Below, one piece after another: positions 17,918 to 25,707 of a stretch of DNA of 64,000 nt. The stretch is from an uncultured Holophaga sp. Lineage in GTDB: Bacteria; Acidobacteriota; Holophagae; Holophagales; Holophagaceae. The translations under genes and the position numbers were made by a program. Numbering within the stretch: the stretch's first letter is position 1; each line of letters opens with the position of its first letter. The DNA is taken from NCBI RefSeq assembly GCF_963677305.1, contig NZ_OY781925.1:1389001-1453000 (forward strand), given 5' to 3'. The notes beneath the pieces were generated by a model. The model was not told where the DNA came from. It did not search any database and was given only the letters and a program-made list of their open reading frames with translations.

Positions 17918-18698
17918 GGACCTGCTCCAGGAGCCTGGCCAGCTCCAGACCGGGCTCGGGGCGGGACATGAAGCGGGTGCCCATGAGCACCGCCTGGTAG
18001 CCCAGGCCCACCATGCGCTTCAGGTCCTCGGGGGAGTCCAGGCCGCTCTCGGAGACCCGCACCCGGGCCGAGGGCATGCGCTCGGCCATGCGGCGGCTCA
18101 GATCCATGTCCATGACCAGGGTGTCCAGGTCCCGGTGGTTGATCCCAACGAGGTCCACCTGCAGCCCTTCGGCCTTCTTCAGGTCCTCCTCGTCGTGCAG
18201 CTCCAGGAGGGTCTGGAGCCCCAGCTCCCGGGCGCTGGCCAGCATGGTCTCAAGCTCAGGGCGGCTCAGGGAGCGGGCGATGAGCAGCGCGGCGTCGGCG
18301 CCGCTGGCCCTGGCCTCGAGCAGGTCGTAGGGATCGCAGAAGAAGCCCTTGGCCAGGAGGGGCAGGCTGCAGGCCCTGCGGGCGCGGCCCAGGAAGGCCC
18401 AGTCGCCATCGAAGTGGCGGGCATCCACCAGCACCGAGAGGCAGGAGGCCCCGGCCTGCTCATAGCTCTCCGCCACGAACTCCACATCCTTCGCAGGGCG
18501 CAGGCTGCCCTTGGAGGGAGAGCGGAACTTGACCTCCGCGATGATGCCGGGGGCGGGGGCGGCCAGGAGGGCCCCGGCGAAGTCCCGGCAGGGCTCACAC
18601 TGGGCGATGCGCTCCCGGAGGGCGCTCTCGGGGGTCCGGAGGCGGCGCTGGGCGGTCTCGGCGCGGCGGTAGGCGTTGTGGTCGGTCAGAAAGCCCAT
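17904..18698 (-). CDS. trpC: Indole-3-glycerol phosphate synthase
   Basis: 264 residues from the ATG at 18696-18698, one base behind the trpD stop. IIAEVKFRSPSKG and LLAKGFFCDPYDL carry the two catalytic Lys residues. VGINHRDLDTL and VSESGLDSPED are also diagnostic. The enzyme decarboxylates and cyclises CdRP to indole-3-glycerol phosphate. A longer upstream reading lies within trpD and is not credible. Confidence 0.96.
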   Translation of the reverse strand: MGFLTDHNAYRRAETAQRRLRTPESALRERIAQCEPCRDFAGALLAAPAPGIIAEVKFRSPSKGSLRPAKDVEFVAESYEQAGASCLSVLVDARHFDGDWAFLGRARRACSLPLLAKGFFCDPYDLLEARASGADAALLIARSLSRPELETMLASARELGLQTLLELHDEEDLKKAEGLQVDLVGINHRDLDTLVMDMDLSRRMAERMPSARVRVSESGLDSPEDLKRMVGLGYQAVLMGTRFMSRPEPGLELARLLEQVRAAR

Positions 18699-18699
18699 G

Positions 18700-19713
18700 T
18701 CAAAGCTCCCGGGTGAGGGCCCGCAGCGCCTCGAGCTTGGCATAGGCGGCGCCGGAGTCGATGGAGGCTTCCGCCATGCGGAAGCCCTCGGCCAGGGTCG
18801 AGGCCTTCCCGGCCACCAGCAGGGCACAGGCGGCGTTGGCGCAGACGGCCTGGCGGACGCCATCCTTCTGTCCCTTCAGCAGGGCGATGATGCGCTCGGC
18901 GTTGGCGGCGGCCTCCCCGCCCGTCAGCTCCTCCGGCTCCAGGGTGCGGGAGCCGAAGTCCTCCGGCTTGAAGGTGTGCTCGGTGATCTTCCCTTCGGAG
19001 ACCTCCAGCACCGTGGTTGGGGCGGTCAGGCTGACCTCGTCGTAGGGACCGGGGGTGTGGAGCACAAAGGTGCGCTCTGTGCCCAGGGCCGCCAGGACCT
19101 CGGCGAGGAGCCGCATGGCCTGGGGGCTGAAGGCGCCGATGACCTGCCGCTTCACCTGGGCGGGGTTGCACACCGGGCCGAGGAGGTTGAAGGCGGTGGG
19201 GAAGCCCAGAGCCCGGCGCACGGGCCCGATTTTGGCGAAGAGGGGGTGGTGCCCGGGGGCGTAGATGAAGCCGAGGCCCACCTCACGGATACAGCGGGCC
19301 ACGGCCTCGGGGCTGAGTTTGAGGGGCAGGCCCAGGGCCTGGAGCACATCGGCGCTGCCGGTCTTGCTCGAGACGCCGTGGTTGCCGTGCTTGGCCACCG
19401 GGACCCCGGCACCCGCCACCACGATGGCGGCGGCGGTGCTGAGGTTCACCGTGTGCTGACCGTCGCCGCCCGTGCCGACGATGTCCACGGCGGGGAGGCC
19501 TTCCAGTTCCACGGGGATGTACTGCTCCCGGAGCACCTCGGTGAAGCCGATGAGCACCTCTGAGGATTCGCCGCGGATGCGCAGGGCGGTGAGGGCGGCG
19601 GCCAGCTGTTCCGGCAGGGCGTGGCCCTCAGCGAAGGCCCGCAGCAGGGTGGCGGCGTGCTCACGGGTGACGGGGTCACCGGCAACGGTGCGGTGGAGAA
19701 GATGGTGGCTCAT
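18700..19713 (-). CDS. trpD: Anthranilate phosphoribosyltransferase
   Basis: 337 residues. DIVGTGGDGQHTVNLST binds PRPP pyrophosphate, KHGNHGVSSKTGSADVL contains anthranilate-binding residues, and the GPVCNP block is conserved. It transfers phosphoribose to anthranilate. Its ATG overlaps the trpG stop (ATGA), giving coupled translation with the glutaminase subunit. Length is normal. Confidence 0.97.
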   Translation of the reverse strand: MSHHLLHRTVAGDPVTREHAATLLRAFAEGHALPEQLAAALTALRIRGESSEVLIGFTEVLREQYIPVELEGLPAVDIVGTGGDGQHTVNLSTAAAIVVAGAGVPVAKHGNHGVSSKTGSADVLQALGLPLKLSPEAVARCIREVGLGFIYAPGHHPLFAKIGPVRRALGFPTAFNLLGPVCNPAQVKRQVIGAFSPQAMRLLAEVLAALGTERTFVLHTPGPYDEVSLTAPTTVLEVSEGKITEHTFKPEDFGSRTLEPEELTGGEAAANAERIIALLKGQKDGVRQAVCANAACALLVAGKASTLAEGFRMAEASIDSGAAYAKLEALRALTREL

Positions 19714-20297
19714 GCATTCACCTCACGGCGGCGGTAGAGACGGAGGAAGTTGCGGAGCATCTGGGTGCCCTGGGGGGTGAGCACGGACTCCGGGTGGAAC
19801 TGGACACCCTGGATGGGGTGCTCCTTGTGGCAGAGGGCCTGGAGGACGCCGTCGGCGCTGTGGGCCAGGGGCGTCAGGCAATCAGGCAAGGTCTCGGGAT
19901 CGACCATCAGGGAGTGGTAACGGCCCACCTCCAGGGGGTTGGGCAGCCCGGCGAAGAGGCCTTCGCCGTTGTGGTAGATGGGGCTGGACTTGCCGTGGAC
20001 CAGGGCGGGGGCGGGCACCACCTTGCCCCCGAAGGCCTGGCCGATGGCCTGCTCGCCCAGACAGACCCCCAGGGTGGGGATGCGGGGTCCACACGCCTTG
20101 ACGATGTCGAGAAGGAAGCCCGCCTGGGAGGGATTGCCCGGGCCCGGGGAGAGCACCAGGTAGTCAGGGTTCAGCTCCAGGATCTCCGCGGGGCGCATGG
20201 CGTCGTTGCGCACCACCTTGATCTCGGGGTGGAGTCCGCCCAGGAGTTGGACCAGGTTGAAGGTGAAGGAGTCGTAGTTGTCGATGACCAGGATCAT
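19710..20297 (-). CDS. trpG: Anthranilate synthase component II (glutamine amidotransferase)
   Basis: 195 residues of the class I amidotransferase family. The nucleophile Cys lies in LGVCLGEQAIG, where Glu replaces the usual His of the GVCLGHQ motif. The His/Glu pair is in VQFHPESVLTPQG. It releases ammonia from glutamine for TrpE. In many bacteria the same protein serves p-aminobenzoate synthesis; no separate pabA is seen here. It is separated from trpE by 285 nt that hold a large structured element, so the two subunits of the enzyme are not translationally coupled. Confidence 0.95.
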   Translation of the reverse strand: MILVIDNYDSFTFNLVQLLGGLHPEIKVVRNDAMRPAEILELNPDYLVLSPGPGNPSQAGFLLDIVKACGPRIPTLGVCLGEQAIGQAFGGKVVPAPALVHGKSSPIYHNGEGLFAGLPNPLEVGRYHSLMVDPETLPDCLTPLAHSADGVLQALCHKEHPIQGVQFHPESVLTPQGTQMLRNFLRLYRRREVNA

Positions 20298-20337
20298 GGG
20301 GACCTCAGTGGGAGGGGGCGTGGCGGGAAAGGTTTTT

Positions 20338-20575
20338 TGTCCACCGATGCACGCCGATGAACGCCGATGGGAGATCAGGATCTGGAGGGATGCGGCCCGG
20401 GTGGCTGGGGCCGCCCCGCAGAGCGGGGGCGGTCGGCAGACCGACCGTGTTCAGGAAGGGGTGCGCCCCTGGGACGCGCGAGCGCGTCCACGGGGCGAAC
20501 CCCACCCTGAACCAGCCCCAGCCACCCAAGTGGGTCGCGCTCCATCGGTGTGCCTCCGGTTCATCGGCGGACAAG
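20338..20575. repeat. Large structured element with terminal inverted repeats between trpE and trpG
   Basis: The left end, from 20338, reads TTGTCCACCGATGCACGCCG followed by a further GATG repeat. The right end (20541-20575), read on the other strand, begins TTGTCCGCCGATGAAC, giving imperfect terminal inverted repeats of about 35 bp. The interior has a perfect 13-bp stem (20399-20411/20515-20527) enclosing three hairpins: 20411-20432, 20431-20446 (GGTCGG-CAGA-CCGACC), and a long interrupted one at 20449-20512. No coding potential is apparent. It looks like a miniature mobile element or a conserved RNA structure inserted in the operon. Confidence 0.75.
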
Positions 20576-20582
20576 TTGCCCA

Positions 20583-22001
20583 TCAGCGCACCAGCGATGT
20601 CGCGGCGGCGGCGAGCTTCTGGCGGCACTCGTCGAACTCCTTGTCGGGGATGGAGTCGGCCACGATGCCGGCTCCCGCCTGGAGCTGGACCTTGCCGTCC
20701 TTGACGATGGCGGTGCGGATGGCGATGCAGGTGTCCAGGTTGCCCCGGTAGTCGAAGTAGCCCACGGAGCCGGAGTAGACGCCCCGGCCGGGGCCCTCCA
20801 GATCGTGGATGATCTCCATGGCCCGGATCTTGGGGGCTCCGCTCACGGTGCCAGCGGGGAATCCGGCGAAGAAGGCGTCCACGGCGTGGGCGTCGGGGCG
20901 CAGCTGTCCCACCACGCTGCTCACGATGTGGAGCACGTGGCTGTAAGTCTCCACGGTGCGGTAGGCGGCGACCTTCACGCTGCCGAACTCGCAGACCCGG
21001 CCCACATCGTTGCGGCCCAGGTCCACCAGCATCACGTGCTCGGCCGCCTCCTTGGGGTCCTCCAGCAGCTCCTGCTTCATGAGTTCGTCGGCCTCCGGCG
21101 TGGCCCCCCTGGGGCGGGTGCCGGCGATGGGGCGCACCTCCATCTGGCGGTTCTGGACGCGCACCAGCATCTCGGGGCTGCCCCCCAGGATCGTGGCGTC
21201 GGCCTGGTCCAGGAAGAAATGGTAGGGCGAGGGGTTGCTCATCCGCATGCGCCGGTAGATGTCCAGGGGGTCCCCGGCGTAGGGGGTGATGTGCTGAGTG
21301 GAGAGGACCACCTGGAAGATGTCGCCCAGGCGGATGTGCTCCTTGGCCTTGGTGACGGCGGCGGCATAGGCCTCGCGACCCGGCAGGTCCGGCAATTCGG
21401 GCTTGCGCTCGGCACAGTCCAGGGGGCTGGCCCCGGCGCTGGCCACCAGGTCGGCCAGGCGGGCCAGGCGGATCTCGGCTTCCGCCCTGGCCTCGGTTTC
21501 CGAGGGGTGATCCTCCAGGACTGCATTGGCCAGGAGGGTCACGCGGCTGCGGGCGTGATCGTAGATGAGGATGTCGTCGAAGCGCTCCAGCACCGCGTCC
21601 GGCAGACCGAAGGGATCGGGCTTCACGGGCAGGCGCTCCACCGAGGCGGCGCAGGCGTAGCCCATGTAGCCCACATAGCCTCCGGCGAAACGGGGAACCT
21701 CGGGCAGCTCCTGGGGGCGGAAGGCGGCGAGGCGGGCCTTGAGGGCCTCGGGGAGGGAGCCAGGCAGGCACTCATCGCCCTTGGGGGTGCGGCGGAAGAG
21801 CTTGCCGTCCCGGGAGTAGAGCCGCTCCCTGGGTTCGAAGCCCAGGATGCTGTAGCGGGCCAAGTGGCTGCCGCCCTCCACGCTCTCCAGGAGGAATCCC
21901 TTGAGCCCGCGGCGGCGGGCGGCCACCAGGATCCCGACGGGGGTCAGGGTGTCGGCGGCCAGGGTCCGTGTCAGAGGCAGCACGTTGGGGGTGGGGTTCA
22001 T
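20583..22001 (-). CDS. trpE: Anthranilate synthase component I
   Basis: 472 residues from the ATG at 21999-22001, which has a GGAG-like site; an upstream ATG lies inside the attenuator. The N-terminal domain holds the LLES segment expected for Trp feedback binding. The C-terminal chorismate-binding domain has IAGTRPRG, LVDLGRNDVGRV and FPAGTVSGAPKIRAM. TrpE makes anthranilate from chorismate with ammonia from TrpG. It is the first structural gene of the trp operon and sits directly behind an intrinsic terminator and a Trp-rich leader peptide, so its expression should follow charged tRNA-Trp levels. Confidence 0.97.
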   Translation of the reverse strand: MNPTPNVLPLTRTLAADTLTPVGILVAARRRGLKGFLLESVEGGSHLARYSILGFEPRERLYSRDGKLFRRTPKGDECLPGSLPEALKARLAAFRPQELPEVPRFAGGYVGYMGYACAASVERLPVKPDPFGLPDAVLERFDDILIYDHARSRVTLLANAVLEDHPSETEARAEAEIRLARLADLVASAGASPLDCAERKPELPDLPGREAYAAAVTKAKEHIRLGDIFQVVLSTQHITPYAGDPLDIYRRMRMSNPSPYHFFLDQADATILGGSPEMLVRVQNRQMEVRPIAGTRPRGATPEADELMKQELLEDPKEAAEHVMLVDLGRNDVGRVCEFGSVKVAAYRTVETYSHVLHIVSSVVGQLRPDAHAVDAFFAGFPAGTVSGAPKIRAMEIIHDLEGPGRGVYSGSVGYFDYRGNLDTCIAIRTAIVKDGKVQLQAGAGIVADSIPDKEFDECRQKLAAAATSLVR

Positions 22002-22010
22002 GGTGGCTCC

Positions 22011-22050
22011 AGGCAAAAGAAAAAGGCCCATCGGGGTTGTCCGATGGGCC
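22011..22050 (-). terminator. trp operon attenuator (intrinsic terminator)
   Basis: On the minus strand an 11-bp perfect stem, AGGCCCATCGG/CCGATGGGCCT (arms 22040-22050 and 22023-22033, 6-nt loop), is followed by TTTTCTTTT. It lies between the leader peptide and trpE, the expected place for an attenuator. Other complementary segments nearby (CTGCTTG and CAAGCAG) could pair in the alternative fold. Confidence 0.9.
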
Positions 22051-22088
22051 TGTGATGTTGGGTTTCTGCTTGTGCTAGTGGGGGTTCT

Positions 22089-22166
22089 TCATGCAAGCAG
22101 ACCCTGCCCCTCGGAGTTGGGCCACCAACGCCAAGCGGTCAGGATCATGGAAAGGGAACGGGACAA
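22089..22166 (-). CDS. trpL: trp operon leader peptide
   Basis: A short frame upstream of trpE that encodes a Trp-Arg-Trp-Trp run (codons 22122-22133 on the minus strand). Counting from the TTG at 22164-22166, which has AGGAG at proper spacing, it gives 25 residues. Counting from the in-frame ATG at 22146-22148, which has no good ribosome site, it gives 19. Ribosome stalling at the Trp codons when charged tRNA-Trp is scarce would let the downstream RNA refold and prevent the terminator at 22011-22050, as in enterobacterial attenuation. The stop is at 22089-22091. Three Trp codons in four, followed by a strong terminator before trpE, are unlikely by chance. Confidence 0.85.
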   Translation of the reverse strand: MSRSLSMILTAWRWWPNSEGQGLLA

Positions 22167-22210
22167 GGACTCTCCTAATGGAGTTCACCGTGCCATGACA
22201 GAGCCCAGCC

Positions 22211-22216
22211 TGTCAA
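22211..22216 (-). promoter_or_regulatory. Possible -35 box of the trp promoter
   Basis: A perfect TTGACA on the minus strand overlaps the lgt stop codon, 45 nt upstream of the leader-peptide start. No good -10 hexamer follows at 16-18 bp, so the assignment is weak. Confidence 0.3.
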
Positions 22217-23073
22217 GTCGCCCTGGGGCCCGTCCTCCGGAGCAGGACCAGGAGGCTGAGGAGGCCGAAGGCCAGGAGCCCGATCTGGAGCGCGGTCATG
22301 CCGACCCAGACGGTGGCGTCCCTGTCGCCGTGGAGGAACTCCAGGGCGAAGCGCAGGAGGGCATAGCCCCCGAAGTGGATCCAGAAGACCCGGCTCCAGG
22401 GGGTTTTCTGGCGCGCCAGGGCTCTCAGGGTCAGCAGGACGATGCCCGCCAGGAGCAGGTCTCCAAGAGCCTCGTAGAGCTGGGTGGGGTGAAGGGGCAC
22501 TGTCCTGAGGGCATTGGGGTTGGTGTAGCCCTGAGCTACGCTCCACAGCCAGGCGGCACTGGGTTCGGTGAGGTCCCTCCTCATGGCCGGGATGAGTAGG
22601 CCGAACTTCGGAAGGGAGACCCCCCAGGGCAGGTGGGTCGGGATGCCCCAGGCATCTCCGTTCAGGAAACAGCCCACCCGGCCGATGGCCTGGCCCACCA
22701 GGATGGCGGGGCTGGCCACGGCGAAGCTGCGCCAGAAGTCGGAGTGGTGCCGCCGGTAGTAGACCAGGGCGGAGAGCCCCCCTCCGGCCAGGCCCCCGGT
22801 GATGGACAGGCCCCCCTCCCAGAAACGGAGGAAGTCCAGGGGGTTCCGGAGGAGGCTGCCGAAGTCCCAGAAGACGAAGTGGAAGATCCGCGCCCCGACG
22901 ATGGCACCCACCAGAAGCCAGGGAAAGCAGCCGACGAAGATCTGCGGATCGAGTCCGGCCCTCTCCATGCGGCGGACGATGAGCCAGAAGGCCACCAGAA
23001 TGGAGGCCGCGAAGTAGAAGCCCTCGTAGTAGTGGAAAGTGCCGAAGCCCAGGTTCAGGTGGATGGGGAACAC
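22213..23073 (-). CDS. lgt: Prolipoprotein diacylglyceryl transferase Lgt
   Basis: 286 residues from a GTG at 23071-23073, 13 nt behind the preceding lipoprotein gene; longer readings overlap that gene. It is a multi-spanning inner-membrane protein. The signature GRVGCFLNGDAWG with its following HLPWGV segment is the Lgt family motif, and the HPTQLYEAL block near the C-terminus is also diagnostic. Lgt transfers diacylglycerol from phosphatidylglycerol to the lipobox Cys of prolipoproteins. Its direct upstream neighbour encodes a lipoprotein that would be a substrate. Confidence 0.92.
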   Translation of the reverse strand: MFPIHLNLGFGTFHYYEGFYFAASILVAFWLIVRRMERAGLDPQIFVGCFPWLLVGAIVGARIFHFVFWDFGSLLRNPLDFLRFWEGGLSITGGLAGGGLSALVYYRRHHSDFWRSFAVASPAILVGQAIGRVGCFLNGDAWGIPTHLPWGVSLPKFGLLIPAMRRDLTEPSAAWLWSVAQGYTNPNALRTVPLHPTQLYEALGDLLLAGIVLLTLRALARQKTPWSRVFWIHFGGYALLRFALEFLHGDRDATVWVGMTALQIGLLAFGLLSLLVLLRRTGPRAT

Positions 23074-23086
23074 CGGGGGGCCCGCT

Positions 23087-23653
23087 CTACTTCCGTTGGG
23101 CGTGGGGCGGGAACTTGAGGAGCATCCGCTCCACCGCATCGTTCACCACCTCGTCGGCCTCCTCGGGGCTCCCGAGATCGGTCAGGGCGCCATCGGCCAC
23201 AGCCTGCCAGATCAGCTGGTTGCTCTTGTAGTCGACGATCTCCAGGACGATGGAGCCCTCCTTGATATTGCGGACCTCGCTGACGGCGGAGTTGATGCCG
23301 TAGTGGAAGGGGCGCCAGCGGAAGCCCGTGCCCAGATCTGTGGTGGTGATCACTTGGCGGTTGGTGTAGACGGGGTAGTAGGTCAGGAGGAAGTCGGGCT
23401 CGCCCTGGGACTCCAGGCGGAATCCCTTGGCCTGGAGCTGCTTCTCCACGGCGTGGCGCACCCGGCGGTCCATGAGGGTATTGCCCGTTCCATCCTTCTT
23501 GTCCTTGGCGTATTTGCTGGAGGCGTACCAGTTGAAGGTCTTGTAGGCGCTGTAGTCAGCCGTGGTGTCATAGTCGGCCCTGACGGCGAAGGTGCTGCAG
23601 CCGGTGAGAAGGGCTGTGGTGAGCAGGGCGGGGAGCAGGAGTGTGCGCTTCAT
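23087..23653 (-). CDS. DUF4136 lipoprotein
   Basis: 188 residues from the ATG at 23651-23653 with a GGGAGG site. A lipoprotein signal peptide ends in the lipobox LLTGC (Cys19). The mature part, with the DYDTTADYSAYKTFNWY opening, fits DUF4136, periplasmic or outer-membrane-attached proteins of unknown function that are often found with envelope stress genes. It sits between a molybdopterin oxidoreductase and lgt in the same direction. No catalytic residues can be named. Confidence 0.85.
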   Translation of the reverse strand: MKRTLLLPALLTTALLTGCSTFAVRADYDTTADYSAYKTFNWYASSKYAKDKKDGTGNTLMDRRVRHAVEKQLQAKGFRLESQGEPDFLLTYYPVYTNRQVITTTDLGTGFRWRPFHYGINSAVSEVRNIKEGSIVLEIVDYKSNQLIWQAVADGALTDLGSPEEADEVVNDAVERMLLKFPPHAQRK

Positions 23654-23669
23654 GGGGCCTCCCATAGGG

Positions 23670-25700
23670 TCAGGAACATTGGACCGCGGGAGCCGGGCAG
23701 GGGTTTAGCTCCACCCGGCAGTCGTAGAAAGTAGGCCCCTCACCTAAGTCGGTCAGAGCCTGGCTGGTGAGCTCGTTGATGCCCTTGCCGTCGGGGCTGC
23801 GCTTGCGCCACCAGAGAGAGGGGGCCAGGAGCACCCCGGGGCGGACCCGGGGGCTCGGCACGGCCCTCAGCCGCAGTTCCCCCTGGGGACTGGAGACCTG
23901 CACCCACTGTTCGCCGTAGATGCCAAGGTGCTGGGCGTCAGAGGGGTGGATCTCCAGGGTGGGCACCCCGGCGGGGGGCTGGCAGCTCGGCAGGTTGGCG
24001 AAGGTGGAGTTGAGGAAGTCCCGGTGGGGGGCGGAGATGAGGATGAAGGGGTGGGCGGGGTCGGGCTCCGGCGGGGTCCAATCGGGCAGGGGGTCATGTC
24101 CCTGGCGGGCCAGTTCCCCGGCGTGGAACTGGCAGCGCCCGTCAGCGGTGGGGAAGCCGCCCTCGGCGAAGGGGGCCTCCGGGAGGGGCAGGGGTGCCCA
24201 GCCCGTGCGCTTCAGGGTCTCCCAGTCGGTTCCGGTCCCTTCCCAATGGAAGGCCTGCTGGGCGATCTCCGCATCGGTCTCCCGGAAGCACGGCTCGGTG
24301 TAGCCCAGGCGTCCGGCCAGGCGACGGAAGACTTCGGTGTTGGGCAGGGTCTCTCCTGGGGGCAGCACCGCAGGGAGATTCACCGCCAGGCAGGTGTGGC
24401 CGTAGGCCTTGTGGATGTCCAGGTGCTCCATCTGCATGGTGGCGGGGAGCAGAAGGTCCGCATAGTCGGCGGTATCGGTCTGAAAATGCTCCAGGACCAC
24501 TGTGAAAAGGTCTTCCCGGGCCAGTCCCCGGAGCACCGAGCGGGAGTCCGGGGCCACCACGGCTGGGTTTGAATTATAAACAAATAATAAATTAATGGGA
24601 TGGAGGGGATCCCCCAGAGCCTGGCCGAGGAGGCTCATGTTGACCTGCCGGGTGGGCTCGGTCTGGAGCTCCGGGTGGGTCAGGGCAGCGGTGTCCACCG
24701 GGAAGAAGCCGGAGGAGGAGAGGAGGAGGCCCCCCGCCCGATGACGCCAAGCCCCCACCAGGCTGGGCAGGCAGCAGATGGCCCGAGCCGCCTGGCCGCC
24801 GTTGCGAGTGCGCTGCATGCCGTAGTTGAGGCGGATGGCCGCCGGGCGGGTGGTCCCGTATTCGCGGGCCAGGGACTCAATGGCGGCGGCGTCGAGTCCG
24901 CAGATCCCCGCTGCCCGCTCAGGCGTCCAGGTTGCGGCGCGGGTCTTGAGGGCCTCGAAGCCCGAGGTGTGGCGTGTGATGTAGTCCTGGTCCAGGAGGT
25001 TTTCCCGGATCAGCACATGGATCAGGGCCAGGGCCAGGGCGCCATCGGTACCGGGGCACAGCTGCAGGTGGAGGTCAGCCCACTCCGCAGAGGCGGTTTT
25101 CACGGGGTCGATCACCACCACCCTGGCCCCCTGGCGACGCGCCTCCTTGATGCGCATCCAGAGGTGCAGGCCGGAGTGGGCCGGATTGGTGCCCCAGAGG
25201 AGGATCAGTCTGGACTCGGCGAAGAAGCGCCCGTGCATGCCCACCCCGGAGCCGTAGGTGGCCTTGAGGGCGGTGAAACCTGCCTCGGCACAGATGGTCT
25301 GGTGGAGCCCGGAGGCGCCCAACCGGTGGAAGAACCGGGCGGACATGCTGTGACCCTGCACCAGGCCCATGGTGCCGGCATAGTGGTAGGGCAGGATGGC
25401 CTGGGGATCCCTGGCCGCCACCTCCCGGATACGGGCTGCGGCCAGGTCCAGGGCTTCGTCCCAGGAGATGCGCTCGAAGCGGCCCTCTCCCTTGGCGCCG
25501 ATCCGCTTCATGGGGTGGAGCAGGCGCTCGGGATGCTGGAGGCGCTCAGCATAGCGCCCCACCTTGGGGCAAGGGGCCCCCTGGGTCAGGGGGTGATCCG
25601 GAGCGCCGGTGACCCGGATCACCCGGCCCCCTTCCACATGGACGCACAGGGCGCAGGTGTCAGGGCAGTCGTGGGGGCAGGCGCCGAAGGTGATAGGCAT
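23670..25700 (-). CDS. Molybdopterin (bis-MGD) oxidoreductase, catalytic subunit, substrate unknown
   Basis: 676 residues from the ATG at 25698-25700. The N-terminal CPHDCPDTCAL followed by APCPK supplies four Cys for a [4Fe-4S] cluster. The bis-MGD binding regions (LILLWGTNPAHSGLH, VVVIDPVKTASAEWAD, LFVYNSNPAVVAPD) and the C-terminal dinucleotide-binding domain are complete. There is no Tat signal, so it is cytoplasmic. It resembles the stand-alone family often labelled formate dehydrogenase-like or BisC-like. No partner iron-sulfur or membrane subunit is adjacent. A stretch around 24560-24600 is unusually AT-rich inside the gene. The substrate cannot be inferred. Confidence 0.85.
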   Translation of the reverse strand: MPITFGACPHDCPDTCALCVHVEGGRVIRVTGAPDHPLTQGAPCPKVGRYAERLQHPERLLHPMKRIGAKGEGRFERISWDEALDLAAARIREVAARDPQAILPYHYAGTMGLVQGHSMSARFFHRLGASGLHQTICAEAGFTALKATYGSGVGMHGRFFAESRLILLWGTNPAHSGLHLWMRIKEARRQGARVVVIDPVKTASAEWADLHLQLCPGTDGALALALIHVLIRENLLDQDYITRHTSGFEALKTRAATWTPERAAGICGLDAAAIESLAREYGTTRPAAIRLNYGMQRTRNGGQAARAICCLPSLVGAWRHRAGGLLLSSSGFFPVDTAALTHPELQTEPTRQVNMSLLGQALGDPLHPINLLFVYNSNPAVVAPDSRSVLRGLAREDLFTVVLEHFQTDTADYADLLLPATMQMEHLDIHKAYGHTCLAVNLPAVLPPGETLPNTEVFRRLAGRLGYTEPCFRETDAEIAQQAFHWEGTGTDWETLKRTGWAPLPLPEAPFAEGGFPTADGRCQFHAGELARQGHDPLPDWTPPEPDPAHPFILISAPHRDFLNSTFANLPSCQPPAGVPTLEIHPSDAQHLGIYGEQWVQVSSPQGELRLRAVPSPRVRPGVLLAPSLWWRKRSPDGKGINELTSQALTDLGEGPTFYDCRVELNPCPAPAVQCS

Positions 25701-25707
25701 GGGTGCC

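Noticed and set aside
22072-22092. Five-codon frame MKNPH before trpE as leader peptide
   Set aside because: It has no Trp codon; the overlapping frame with W-R-W-W and a ribosome site is the better leader.
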